From: Tisiphia sp964030975
GTDB taxonomy: Bacteria; Pseudomonadota; Alphaproteobacteria; Rickettsiales; Rickettsiaceae
Assembly: GCF_964030975.1 (NCBI RefSeq)
Contig: NZ_CAXIQH010000001.1
Coordinates: forward strand, 1,302,001 to 1,366,000
Direction: 5' to 3'
DNA length: 64,000 bases
Numbering within the stretch: the first letter of the stretch is position 1; each line of letters starts with the position of its first letter. Positions 8,635-17,990 of the stretch are shown in pieces. The notes below the pieces were generated by a model. That model saw nothing but the letters and a program-made list of their open reading frames with translations, was not told the origin of the DNA and did no database searches. The position numbers and the translations under genes were made by a program.

Positions 8635-8970
8635 TGGATTGGATTGCTTCGTCGTGCTTACGCACTTCTCGCAATGACGAGTGGGATGCATATACGTCAT
8701 TGCGAGAAGCCACTTTAGTGGCGACGAAGCAATCCAGTCTAATGAATAGTGGATTGCCGCGACCACTACGTGGTCTCGCAATGACGTATGTTTATAACTC
8801 GTCATTGCGAGGAGGCAAAGCCGACGAAGCAATCCATTTCTAATTATTTTCTGGATTGCCACGACCACTGCGTGGTCTCGCAATGACGGTATGTTGCAAA
8901 GTGGCTCTTCGCAATGACGTATATGTAGCAATGACGGTGTGTTGCAAAGTACCTCCTCGCAACGACGGAG
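8635..8970. repeat. Second array of family A repeats downstream of the GIY-YIG gene
   Basis: A half unit lies at 8635-8679, full units at 8695-8786 and 8800-8888, and two degraded end fragments up to about 8970. Together with 7974-8320 this makes almost a kilobase in which the only gene is the GIY-YIG nuclease. Confidence 0.85.
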
Positions 8971-9009
8971 TAATGTTAGTCGCGTTAGATATAAAAACAT
9001 TATATTGAC

Positions 9010-9110
9010 TTTAGACAAATAGATATTTAAAATCTAAGGTGGAATTACTGCAAAGTAATTCTGGAGGGCGTCGAAATCCTCTATCTAACGGCGGTATGCA
9101 TTAACCGTAA
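9010..9110 (+). other. Possible structured RNA leader
   Basis: Within this stretch, gaattact and agtaattc (about 9041-9060) pair around a GCAA tetraloop, followed by short pairing segments (cggt/accg near 9092-9107). No gene is visible. With the hairpin at 9132-9232 it forms the 300-bp leader of the symporter gene that starts at 9316. The identity is unknown. Confidence 0.3.
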
Positions 9111-9131
9111 ATGATGCTTCTCGATCTTTTA

Positions 9132-9232
9132 TGGTCGGGGGGATGGTAGTCGTATGTTCGGTTTAAGTGTTTGCACTTAAACCCTACGGCTACCATGGCT
9201 GTCTGTTAGCAGTTTTTCGAACCCCCCGATCA
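9132..9232. repeat. Long palindrome with three nested stems
   Basis: Outer arms 9132-9142 / 9222-9232 (tggtcgggggg with one G-U), middle arms 9143-9154 / 9185-9196 (12 bp, one G-U) and inner arms 9160-9169 / 9174-9183 (ggtttaagtg, perfect, TTTG loop). The compensating G-U pairs suggest RNA structure, or a palindromic element of RPE type. It does not match any family elsewhere in the window. It lies 84 bp upstream of the symporter start. Confidence 0.55.
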
Positions 9233-9315
9233 CCAATCTAGATTCACTTACTTCTAAAAATCTTGTCTTTGGTGGTCAAAAACTTACAGTTTTTTGACAT
9301 TCAGGGGAAGATTAT

Positions 9316-9425
9316 ATGCATTTAAGTTGGGATTTGGATACAACCATTTTCGCTACCTTTTTAACTTTTAACTTAGCAGTAGGTCTATTTTTTAGTCGTG
9401 GTATAAAAAATATTAACGAATATGC
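9316..9425 (+). pseudogene. 5' fragment of the symporter/histidine kinase gene, cut by IS66
   Basis: The ATG at 9316 is preceded by a GGGGAAG ribosome-binding sequence. It encodes the first 36 codons (MHLSWDLDTTIFATF...), which form transmembrane segment 1 of a sodium/solute symporter. The frame is interrupted at 9425 by the IS66 left end. Joining codon 37 across the element to 12060 restores an uninterrupted frame, giving about 1096 aa with the part at 12060-15240. Confidence 0.85.
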
Positions 9426-9506
9426 GTATACTTGCAGCAAAACTGCATAACTCTATCTAATTTTTTTGTTAGTATAAAATTTATTTTATAAATTTGGGTT
9501 CCTACT

Positions 9507-9896
9507 ATGCAAATACCATCAATTACTATTGAGCAAGTAGCTCAGCAATTTAAAGCCTGGCGTCAAACTAAAACTAACAAGTTTGATCCCATACCAAACC
9601 ATCTAAAGGAATTAGTTCGCCAGCTACTCCATCACTATTCTTGCAAAGATATAGCCAAACATCTCAATATTAATAAAACAATAATTAGTTCAATTCAACG
9701 TATACTTGCAGCAAAACTGCAACAAGATATTAATTTCCTTCCATTTCAACTAGTAAATTCTATAGATACTGATCCTGTGGCTACTCCCAAACAAAATTAC
9801 TACACTTGCCACATTATTAAACCAAATGGTACCAAGCTTATTATCCAAACATTGGATCCAAAAATCATAATTCAGACATTTCTATGCTGCAACTAA
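9507..9896 (+). CDS. tnpA: IS66 accessory protein TnpA
   Basis: This 129-aa protein is the IS66 first ORF. It has a helix-turn-helix-like stretch (YSCKDIAKHLNINKTIISSI, about residues 44-63) and a C-terminal part resembling the IS66 TnpA tail. In this family it is needed for transposition, although its biochemical role is not settled. Its 3' end overlaps tnpB by 13 bases, suggesting coupling. The protein is identical in the copy at 31708-32097. An internal segment (cgtatacttgcagcaaaactgc, about 9697) repeats the terminal inverted repeat inside the gene, possibly an additional transposase site. Confidence 0.85.
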   Translation: MQIPSITIEQVAQQFKAWRQTKTNKFDPIPNHLKELVRQLLHHYSCKDIAKHLNINKTIISSIQRILAAKLQQDINFLPFQLVNSIDTDPVATPKQNYYTCHIIKPNGTKLIIQTLDPKIIIQTFLCCN

Positions 9897-10237
9897 CCCC
9901 TCAGTCAGTTATTTTTGTTGCCACTATTGCCATCGACTTTCGTAAGGGTATCGATGGTTTAATAGCTGTTTGCAGACAAAAACTTTCTTCCAACCCTCTT
10001 AATGGTTCCTTGTTTTTATTCTATAATAAAAACAGAACTGCCATTAAAATTTTGTCCTTTGATGGTCAAGGCTTTTGGTTATGCTCTAAACGCCTATCCA
10101 AAGGTAAATTTACGGCAAAACTTTCCCCATCTGATAATTCATCTTATCAGATTTGTTATAGAACCTTACACATTCTTATTCATAATGGTGATCCTAGTTC
10201 TGCCAAACTCTCTAATGATTGGCTTCCTGTCATTTAA
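9884..10237 (+). CDS. tnpB: IS66 accessory protein TnpB
   Basis: The 117-aa product is the IS66 Orf2 protein. It has the conserved AIDFRKGIDGLIAV motif early, then GSLFLFYNKNRTAIKIL and GQGFWLCSKRLSKGKF, which are the family signatures. Together with TnpA it is required by IS66 elements for efficient transposition. It overlaps tnpA by 13 bases and overlaps the 3' end of the convergent tnpC by 4 bases. The protein is identical to the one at 32085-32438. Confidence 0.9.
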   Translation: MLQLTPQSVIFVATIAIDFRKGIDGLIAVCRQKLSSNPLNGSLFLFYNKNRTAIKILSFDGQGFWLCSKRLSKGKFTAKLSPSDNSSYQICYRTLHILIHNGDPSSAKLSNDWLPVI

Positions 10238-11879
10238 GCTGCCGTCTCGATTAATTCCGTATTATTTATATATCTTGCATAGGCAAAAGGCGTATAATTC
10301 GTAGGATGCTTCTTTGCTTTGCTGCTCTGCTCTTGCAGCCAATTTAAATATTTAAAGGCATTGATCTCGTTCTCACTACAAGTCTTTACTATACTATACA
10401 GACCACTATGTATCTCAGCACTATTGATTGTTTTAAAGAATAATGAATTCTTCCTTTGTAAAATAATGGTACGTAGTGACCTCTCAGCCCAATTATTATC
10501 AAGACTGCTAACTGGAATTTTCAAAAATTGCGTCAAACCTTCTTTATTATTTAACCAATATTTCATAGCTTGCCCAAACCTACTATTAGGCTCAACTTTC
10601 TTGTCGTTAAATAATTCGTCTATTTTGTTATATATGTTTTCTATATATTTACTGCTATGTTCCTGATGGTACTTCAGCTTTTCCTCAAGGCTCATCTCTT
10701 TACATTGATGTTCATTATGGTAAATCCCACCAGTCTGTTTGAGAAAATATCCGCATTCTTCAGGGTAATATGGTTCATTCTCTGTAAATTTTCTCTGCCC
10801 ATGTGACAAACAATTGATCATCACTATTATTGCCAGTAATTCTTTATCTGCTTCTGATAATACCGGGTTATTATTGTTACTTGCATCAGTCATTAAATGA
10901 ATAGAATCAGTCCTATTCTTACGATTCTTTAGTACGTTACCAATATTTTCCCCGCCATGCTTATTACCGGTAAAATATAAAACTATCACCTCATTATTTG
11001 TAGTTTTAGCACATATAGTAGTGGTATAACAGCTGCGTCCTTTCTTATTTTGAGTACGTAATTTTTTATTGGCTACAGTAATTTCTAAAATCCTGGTTCT
11101 AGTATCATCAAGGTTCAGTGAACTACATTCGGCAGCCATTTCCAATAATACCCTGTAAATTTCAGCTCCACCACCTTCTTGCCAAACATCTAAATATTGT
11201 TGCCACAACGAGCTATGGGATACAGGAACCCCGCTTAAACTTTGCAACCTAGATAAACGATAGAAGGGAGTACCGTAGGTCTTTTGTAACACTATTGCAC
11301 TTTTGCTACTATTTGTCCATTTGTTGATATTTTTATTGTTCATAACTGTATAATCGCAAGCATTACAGCGTAACGTTTTCTTTACATATCTGTTGACTGT
11401 AATTGGAGCATTACCTGTAAATTGTAGCAATTTTCTAGCTTCACTATTATAGAGTTTACCATTATCACAGTGAGGACAGCTATCACCACTACAAAAATTC
11501 TCAGGAGATAAATAGCTGGTATTCGCATCCTGATAATCATCAAATCCATATTTACCTTGCCAATTACTGCGATCTCTCTTCTTGGACTCATCGTACTCTT
11601 CTTCATTACCACCATTCTTATTATCAGATTCACTCGGTGGTTCTTTTAATGAATCTGAACTATCTTTTTTTTGTTATCTGCCTTAAAACCAATCATCATC
11701 TCCTTAAGCTTATTTATACTGATGTTTGATGATGCTAGCTTGTCTATTAGTTCGTTACAAAATTTCACAAGTTCTATCACCGCTTGCTGATCATCTCCTG
11801 TTAATGAACTTGCCTTAATATGTTGTATTAGTTCTTCTCGTTCCTCAGCACTTAAGGTCGCTACTTTTGGCTTTTTCAT
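10234..11879 (-). CDS. tnpC: IS66 transposase TnpC, needing a -1 frameshift
   Basis: The DDE transposase is split over two frames. The N-terminal part starts at 11879 (MKKPKVATLSAEEREEL) and would stop at 11646. A -1 shift at the A8 run (11665-11672 on the plus strand; minus strand AAC AAA AAA AAG) joins it to the long frame ending at 10234, for about 548 aa, the usual TnpC size. After the shift come a zinc ribbon (CPHC ... CNAC), catalytic Asp in LNLDDT, second Asp in LMTDAS and the Glu of NNWAERSLR. The heptamer A-AAA-AAG is in frame, as in dnaX-type frameshift sites. It is either programmed frameshifting or a shared inactivating indel. Confidence 0.8.
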
Positions 11880-12059
11880 TTTGATTCATTCATTACGTTT
11901 AATAATTGAAATGTTATAGTATAACTGATAGTTTTTCAACCAGTTTTTTTACTAATCGGTGATATTTGCATAGTAGGAACCCAAATTTATAAAATAAATT
12001 CATACTACCAAAAAAATTTAATAGAGTTATGCAGTTTTGCTGCAAGTATACGAATATGC

Positions 12060-15000
12060 TATAGGCAATCGCAATTTTTCCACCAGCACTATAACTGCTA
12101 CAATTATTGCCACTTGTATTGGTAGTGGTTTTTTTTCTGGAGCAATTACTGAATCTTATAGACAAGGTCTATACTTTATCATTCCGGCAATTTGTGAACC
12201 TTTGGCTCTGATAATCGTTGGTTACTTATTAGCTCCACGTATGGCAGAGTTTCTAGGTAATCTTTCCATAGCTGAAGCCATGGGGAGTCTGTATGGTAAA
12301 AAAGTTCAATTGGTTACAGCCGTAGCAGGTATTTTCCTTTGTATAGGAATAGTTGCATTGCAATTTAAGGTTTCAGCTACCATGTTGCAACTTTTCTTTA
12401 ATGTTTCCAGTTTTTATGCCGTTTTGGCAAGTGCTGTTATAGTGATATTATACTCGGCTTTTGGTGGTATCAGGGCTGTTACTTTTACAGATATAATACA
12501 ATTTTTTACTTTTGGCACTATCGTTCCTGTAATTACTTTGATAATTTGGGGAACTCTCCATGATCCTCATAAAGTTTTTGTAACAATTAATGAAAGCCCT
12601 TTATTTGATTATAGTCAGGTATTTAATTTCTATAACTCTAAGTCTATAAGTTCCTTTTTCTTGTTATTAGTTTATCTAATTCCAGCTTTTCAACCGGTTT
12701 TTTTCCAGAGATTGGCAATGGCTAAGGATGTCATGCAAGCTAGACAGTCTTTTATAACAGCAGGTTTAATTTGTCTTGTGATATTAGTAATAACAATCTG
12801 GGTTGGAATATTATTACTGGCAGATAATCCTAATCTTAACCCTAATAATTTATTAGCCCATATTATAGAGAATCACAGCTATCCAGGATTAAGAGGACTT
12901 ACTGCTATAGGTATTATCGCGATAATTATGTCTACTGCAGACTCATACATTAACTCTTCAGCTATATTATTTACTAATGATATTTTAAAATTATTAAATT
13001 TTATACCTAACCCAACTAACATTACTCCGTCATTGCAAGGAGCCACTTTAGTGACCCCAACTAACTCGTCATTGCGAGGAGCTACTTTAGTGGCGACGAA
13101 GCAATCCAAGAAAGTGATTAAAAATGGATTGCTTCGTCGTGCTTCGCTACTCCTCGCAATGACGAGTGGGGTACATACACGTCATTGCGAGAAGCCACTT
13201 TGTGGCGACGAAGCAATCCAGGAAAGCGGATTGCCACTACACTCACGTGGTCTCACAATGACGCCTGGGGTGCTTCAACGTAATAATCTTAGTGATCTCA
13301 TTATATTACGTATTTCCGCTGTTTTTGTTGGTATTTTTGCTATTTTCCTAGCTTTCAAAGCAAGTAGTATACTTGATTTACTGCTAATAGTATTAGGTGT
13401 TTATATGCCTGTAGTTTCAGCACCTTTCCTTTTAGCAATCCTAGGCTTTCGTAGTAGTAGTAAAGCGGTATTAGTTGGAATGTTTGCTGGATTTATTACA
13501 GCAGTTAGTTTTAAAATCTTAAATGTAAAAATGGGGGCTACCGTACCAGCTATGGCAGCTAATTTGTTAACTTTGATGTTTAGCCATTACTTTTTTAAAC
13601 AAGCTGGTGGTTGGATTGGTGTGAAAGACCCCAGCCCTATAATCGCTCTCAGACTGGAACGTAAAAGAAAATTCAGAAAAATTATTAGTTCAATCAAACA
13701 ATTTAATCTGATAAATTTTTGTAAAGGCAATCTACCAAAAAATGAAATTACTTATTTTCTATTTGGCTTCTTTGTAATAATATCCACTTATTCCTCGTTA
13801 TTTACTATTTCAGAATATTATAGCACAAAATATGCTGATATTTATCACTTCATTTACCACTCAGTATTAATAATATCTACCGGGCTTGTAACTTATCCAA
13901 TATGGCCTCCTAGATTTAAAAACGAGAGCTTTATAGCATTAGCTTGGAATCTAGGTATTTTATATCTATTGATTTGTGTTGGAAGTATGTTGGTCATGAT
14001 TAGCGAATTTCATCAACTACAATTAATAATATTTATTATTAATTTGTTAATTACAGGGATATTGCTTAGGTGGCAAGTAGCTTTATTTATAACGATTTTT
14101 GGTACATTTGCATCATTGCAATTTTTTAAATGTTATATGGGTGAAGACTATTTAACTAGTAATTTCGGTAGTATACAATTTCAAATAAATTTCCTTTTGT
14201 TGCTATTTAGTAGTGTATTAATAGCATTTCTAAAACCAAAACAAAAATATGAAGAACTGTCTGAAACCATGAAGAGTGCATGGGAAGCAAAATCAAGGAA
14301 ACTAACGCATGATTTGATAAAAGTAACACAACATGAAGAAGAGTTTTTTAATAGAATAACAACTCAAGAACAACAGCAACTTAATACCTTGTACCTTCAA
14401 CTTAAAGAATTATGTGCAAAACTACAAAAAACAGATAATAAAGACCAGATTTCTCGGATCACTGAAGAATCATGTGAAATAATAAAACGAATAGAGGCTG
14501 GAGCTTTATATCTTTCAACTATTACTCATAGAGTAAGACATCAGGTGCATATTAAGCTTACTAAAATCAACATTATGGATTTAGTAAATGAAGTAGTAGT
14601 AGAATGTGAAAAATTATTTGCTCAACCATTACGGTTTATGAGCCGATATAAAATAAAATATCCTAATATAATATGTGACCCAGAAAAACTGAAGGCAGTA
14701 ATAAAAAGCCTGGTGATTCATGCTATCAACAATAATGTTGATAGTAATCTGGTGGGTATTTTTCTAGAGGATGATATTCTAGATTTTGAACTAAATATAT
14801 CAGAAGCTACTAAAAGTAAAAAATCAATTGAAGCAATAAGACTAACAATAAAAGACCAAGGTGATAAACTTACTGAGCAACAACTTAAATTGATTTTCAC
14901 TCCAACTTTCAGACAGAATGATGAACTAACTTTTTTTGAGTGCTTAAATATTATAGATGCCCACTATGGGAGTTTTAAGGTCAATGATAACCAAGATAAA

Positions 15001-15240
15001 GGTATGAATTATAGTATCACTATTCCTGCTAATATTAAGGAGATTCGACCTAAAGTAATGGATTTGCCCGATATAAGGATTGAGAATTTGGAGAAGATTA
15101 CAGAAATATTTTTACAGAAACAAAAGGACGATAGATTAAATATAGCACAAAAATTACTTCAAGCAGGGGTTGACCTTGATATTATTGAACGAGTTACCTT
15201 ACTTAAAAAGGAAGAGATTACCAATATTAAGGTTACTTGA
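12060..15240 (+). pseudogene. Sodium/solute symporter-histidine kinase fusion, 3' part (interrupted)
   Basis: The part downstream of IS66 encodes about 1060 residues. Residues to about 560 carry many hydrophobic helices of the SSS (PutP-like) symporter family, including AIGNRNFSTS and GIGSGFFSGA-like segments. A membrane region and helical linker follow, then a degenerate kinase core whose ATPase end shows DQGDKLTEQQL and a weak final G-box. The layout resembles CbrA-type symporter kinases. I see no clear HExxN phospho-acceptor box, so kinase activity is doubtful. Family A repeats at 13010-13290 add about 90 residues in frame between symporter helices. A start from the IS end (TTG at 12037) could give a truncated product. 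Confidence 0.8.
13010..13290. repeat. Family A repeats inserted in frame in the symporter gene
   Basis: One partial unit (13028-13058) and two full units (13067-13164 and 13180-13263) lie in tandem and keep the frame open. The left outer arm (cctaacccaactaacatt) is also present. The units are translated as repeat-typical peptides (LRGATLVATKQS, LLRRASLLLAMT). The insert falls between two predicted membrane helices. Confidence 0.85.
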
Positions 15241-15252
15241 AAAAAGGTTATA

Positions 15253-16588
15253 GGCTCTGTCCAGAAAAGTGTGTAAATTTCCAAAATAGGTCATTAAATT
15301 TTGTTAAGCCTATCTTCAAATTTGATCATCAAATGAGCCATAGCTTCATTCCAGTTGGGAATAGGCATAGTCCATTTTTTGGTCATATAGTCAATTGTCA
15401 AATATAAGCTTTTAAAAACAGCACTATCACTAGGGAAAACGCGCTTATTATTTGTTACTTTACGCAATTGACTATTAACAGATTCAACTGAATTAGTGGT
15501 ATAAATTACCTTTCTAATTGCCTCTGGATATCCTAGAAAAATCATTAAATTATCCCAATGATTATACCATGATTTGGCAATTTGTGGATATTGTTTATTC
15601 CATTTTTCTTCAAAATATACTAAAGCTAAATGTGCTTGTTCTTCCGTTGCTGCAGTATATATCGGCTTTAAATCGCTAGCCACCTGCTTCCTATCTTTAT
15701 ATGATACGTATTTTAAACTATTTCTAATCTGATGTACAATACATAATTGATGTTCTGTTTTTGGATAAACTGCTTCTATCGCCTCAGACATACCAGTAAG
15801 ATTATCACTACAGGCAATCAGTATATCCTTTAATCCTCTATTTTTCATTTCAGTAAAATTACCAAGCCAAAATTTTGCCCCTTCATTTTCACTGATCCAT
15901 AATCCCAATATATCTTTTCTACCAGATAAATCAATCCCTAATGCAACATATATTGCCTTGTTAATTATCCTTTTGTCTTGCCTAACTTTTACTACTAAAC
16001 AATCAAAAAATACTATCGGATATATCTCTTCTAACGGTCTACTCTGCCAAGCTTTTACATCATCCATTACATCATCGGTGATCTGACTGATTAAACTCTC
16101 ACTTATTTCAACACTATACAACTCTTGTAATTGAACCTTAATATCAGATACACTCATACCTTTAGCATATAATGATAAGACTTTATCATCAAAACCATCA
16201 AAACGTTTTTGTCTTTTCGGTAGTATTGCTGGTTCAAAGGTACTACGCCTATCTCTTGGTACTTCTATCTCAACCGCTCCATGTTCGGAGATCAGTTTTT
16301 TGCTAGTTATACCATTACGAGCATTATCATTATCTACACGACTGTATTTATCATAGCCTAGATGATTATTCAATTCTGACTGCAATGCCTTCTCTATCAA
16401 GCGTTTGGTCAATTCTTTTAATAATCCTCCTTCTTTCAGTATTGTGCTTACATCTGTATCATTATCTATTAATAAATCTACTGCTTGCTTTATTGATTCA
16501 TTTGTTTTTTTATTCATGTAATTTCCTTTTTTGTTATATTTTTATATATAACCTATCTCGAAATTTACACACTTTTCTGGACAGAGCC
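15253..16588. mobile_element. IS256-family insertion sequence, copy 1
   Basis: The element is 1336 bp with inverted ends ggctctgtccagaaaagtgt and complement, flanked by a perfect 8-bp duplication aggttata (15245-15252 and 16589-16596). It encodes one transposase. It was inserted just after the symporter/kinase stop codon and before that gene's downstream hairpin. It differs from copy 2 by one silent base (15441), so transposition was recent. Confidence 0.95.
15294..16517 (-). CDS. IS256-family transposase
   Basis: The 407-aa mutator-type DDE transposase has catalytic Asp in VFFDCLVVKV, second Asp in ACSDNLTGMSE and Glu in TTNSVESVNSQLRK. The length and the N-terminal ALQSELNNHLGYDKY motif are typical of IS256. 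The protein is identical to that at 22994-24217. The frame is intact, so the enzyme is probably active. Confidence 0.95.
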   Translation of the reverse strand: MNKKTNESIKQAVDLLIDNDTDVSTILKEGGLLKELTKRLIEKALQSELNNHLGYDKYSRVDNDNARNGITSKKLISEHGAVEIEVPRDRRSTFEPAILPKRQKRFDGFDDKVLSLYAKGMSVSDIKVQLQELYSVEISESLISQITDDVMDDVKAWQSRPLEEIYPIVFFDCLVVKVRQDKRIINKAIYVALGIDLSGRKDILGLWISENEGAKFWLGNFTEMKNRGLKDILIACSDNLTGMSEAIEAVYPKTEHQLCIVHQIRNSLKYVSYKDRKQVASDLKPIYTAATEEQAHLALVYFEEKWNKQYPQIAKSWYNHWDNLMIFLGYPEAIRKVIYTTNSVESVNSQLRKVTNNKRVFPSDSAVFKSLYLTIDYMTKKWTMPIPNWNEAMAHLMIKFEDRLNKI

Positions 16589-16599
16589 AGGTTATAATA

Positions 16600-16636
16600 T
16601 TACCCACATCTTTTTTAAACCAAAGATGTGGGTAAT
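16600..16636. terminator. Hairpin after the symporter/kinase gene
   Basis: The arms ttacccacatcttt and aaagatgtgggtaa pair over a short loop. Before the IS256 insertion it lay about 12 bases after the symporter/kinase stop, so it was probably that gene's terminator, possibly shared with the convergent dam gene. There is no strong U-tract outside the stem. Confidence 0.45.
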
Positions 16637-16678
16637 AGTAAGCTCTAAACAGAGAACGACCCCTTAATTGTATAACAA

Positions 16679-17545
16679 TCAATAATTTGTTATTAACACT
16701 TCATTAGATGTTCTGCGGTAATTTGATATCGAATATTTGATTGTAATAGTACTAATGTTAAAATCTTTATATAACTCTCTAATAAAACTTGTATCACTGT
16801 TAGAAATCATAAACTTGGTTCCTTTGTTAGATAATTCCATAGCAAATCTCTTAAGTCTTACTTGATCATCTTCACTAAATGGTACTTTGGTATAAAAAGC
16901 TTCACCTGATTTATGATATGGTGGATCACAGTAAACAAAATCGTTAGCTTGTGGTTCTATAAAAGAAAAATCTCCTGCGTAAATTGTCGTATCTTGTAAA
17001 GTATTGCTACATTGGTTAAGTATAGTAATAAAATTATCAGAAGTAGCATAGTTTCTGGTGGAACAAGACATTCGAACTTGATCATGTTTATTCACTCGGT
17101 ATATTCCCCTAAAAGAATATCGATTTAAATATAAAAATCTTGCAGTAATTTCAGTAGGGTCATTGCTATTAATATTATTATCTCTAACTTGGTGATAATA
17201 TTCTTTACTATGTTTTAGCCGATATGATTCACATAGCTCAATAATTTTTGCTGGATTCTTTTTGACAGCATTATAGCTGGTGACAAGCTCAAGATTAATA
17301 TCAGATAAAAAACATTTATTAAATCTATTTTTTATTTGAAAAAATAGTGCTCCACCACCAAGAAAAGGCTCATAATAATTATTTAAACCTAGCGGAATAT
17401 GTTCTATCAGTTTATCAACTATTTTTCTTTTACCTCCTAGCCATTGGAAGAATGGTTTAATAATTGGGGCAGTAGGGTTAATGGTAGTTATTTTAGCAAT
17501 TGCTGTGCTTGTATTTTCATTTATAAAAGTTTGTTGTTGCATCAT
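16679..17545 (-). CDS. dam: DNA adenine methylase, Dam/D12 class
   Basis: The 288-aa protein has the alpha-class N6-adenine methyltransferase order. The AdoMet-binding motif I is FFQWLGGKRK ... EPFLGGGALFF (about residues 33-70), and the catalytic motif IV is CDPPYH (about residue 206). The sequence between them fits the target-recognition domain of Dam-like enzymes. GATC methylation is the usual activity of close relatives, but the target is not proven here. No restriction partner is adjacent, so it is an orphan methylase. Such genes are common cargo of phages, plasmids and rickettsial mobile regions. It heads the plasmid-like block that ends at the tRNA. Confidence 0.85.
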   Translation of the reverse strand: MMQQQTFINENTSTAIAKITTINPTAPIIKPFFQWLGGKRKIVDKLIEHIPLGLNNYYEPFLGGGALFFQIKNRFNKCFLSDINLELVTSYNAVKKNPAKIIELCESYRLKHSKEYYHQVRDNNINSNDPTEITARFLYLNRYSFRGIYRVNKHDQVRMSCSTRNYATSDNFITILNQCSNTLQDTTIYAGDFSFIEPQANDFVYCDPPYHKSGEAFYTKVPFSEDDQVRLKRFAMELSNKGTKFMISNSDTSFIRELYKDFNISTITIKYSISNYRRTSNEVLITNY

Positions 17546-17692
17546 CTTAGTTCATTTTTTAATTATTCTCTAGAAAAGCATAAGAGATTAACTAAAAACG
17601 AATAGTTGGCATTTTCACCTATTATTTTTGCTAATAATAAACTTCATGCTATAGTAGAAAATTAAGGAATAAAAATGATCAATTTAAAATAA

Positions 17693-17977
17693 TTAATTTT
17701 TATATTGAGTGATGCTACTTGCAATACTGGCAGTAGCAGGATGCTTAAATATTTGACTAGAAAATAAAAAATCAATTAATTGTCTCTGGTTGTAAATGCC
17801 AATTTTATTTTTAGCATTTGTTATATGTTTCTCTGCAGTTCTGTACGATATACCTAATCTACTTGCTATGTGCTTTTTAGGAAACCCAAGAGCTGCAAGT
17901 ATAAGGCATTCTAGAGTTCTTTGGGTAAGAGTGAAAGATTTGCCTAGATAGTTTATGTTAATTTTAGTTATTTTCAT
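17693..17977 (-). CDS. LuxR-type helix-turn-helix regulator, 94 aa
   Basis: The product is essentially one GerE/LuxR DNA-binding domain. It contains LTQRTLECLILAALGFPKKHIASRL (about residues 17-41), then GISYRTAEKHITNAKNKIGI, the recognition helix region. It lacks its own sensing domain. It begins 13 bases after the gene at 17991-18644 ends, in a different frame. The pair could be a LuxR regulator split into sensor and DNA-binding proteins, or one ancestral gene broken by a frameshift. The targets are unknown. Confidence 0.75.
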   Translation of the reverse strand: MKITKININYLGKSFTLTQRTLECLILAALGFPKKHIASRLGISYRTAEKHITNAKNKIGIYNQRQLIDFLFSSQIFKHPATASIASSITQYKN

Positions 17978-17990
17978 AATGGAACCATTT

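Larger units (their letters stand above)
9426..12051. mobile_element. IS66-family insertion sequence, copy 1
   Basis: The element is 2626 bp with terminal inverted repeats (gtatacttgcagcaaaactg and its complement at the other end). It is flanked by a perfect 8-bp target duplication, gaatatgc (9418-9425 and 12052-12059). It carries tnpA and tnpB on the plus strand and tnpC on the minus strand. Known IS66 elements normally have all three genes in one orientation, so the convergent tnpC is unusual. An 8-bp duplication is the IS66 hallmark. The element splits the symporter/kinase gene. A second copy of identical length is at 31627-34252. Confidence 0.95.

Noticed and set aside
7974..8888. Repeat array resembling a CRISPR
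   Set aside because: Units are palindromes of 85-90 bp with short, related spacers and no cas genes; they match dispersed family A.
8632..9018. Long reading frames through the repeat arrays
   Set aside because: They are translations of family A repeats (MDWIASS, LRRLCLLAM types) without start signals or conserved domains.
9120..9240. Possible tmRNA or tRNA
   Set aside because: The end ttcgaaccccccgatcacca looks tRNA-like, but no T-stem partner, tag frame or anticodon arm can be formed.
10002..10304. Second frame over tnpB and similar shadow frames in IS66 and IS256
   Set aside because: They overlap well-supported transposase genes and match no family.
12037..12059. TTG start of the symporter frame from the IS end
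   Set aside because: It is made of the IS inverted repeat; the true start lies at 9316. It is kept only as a possible origin of a truncated product.
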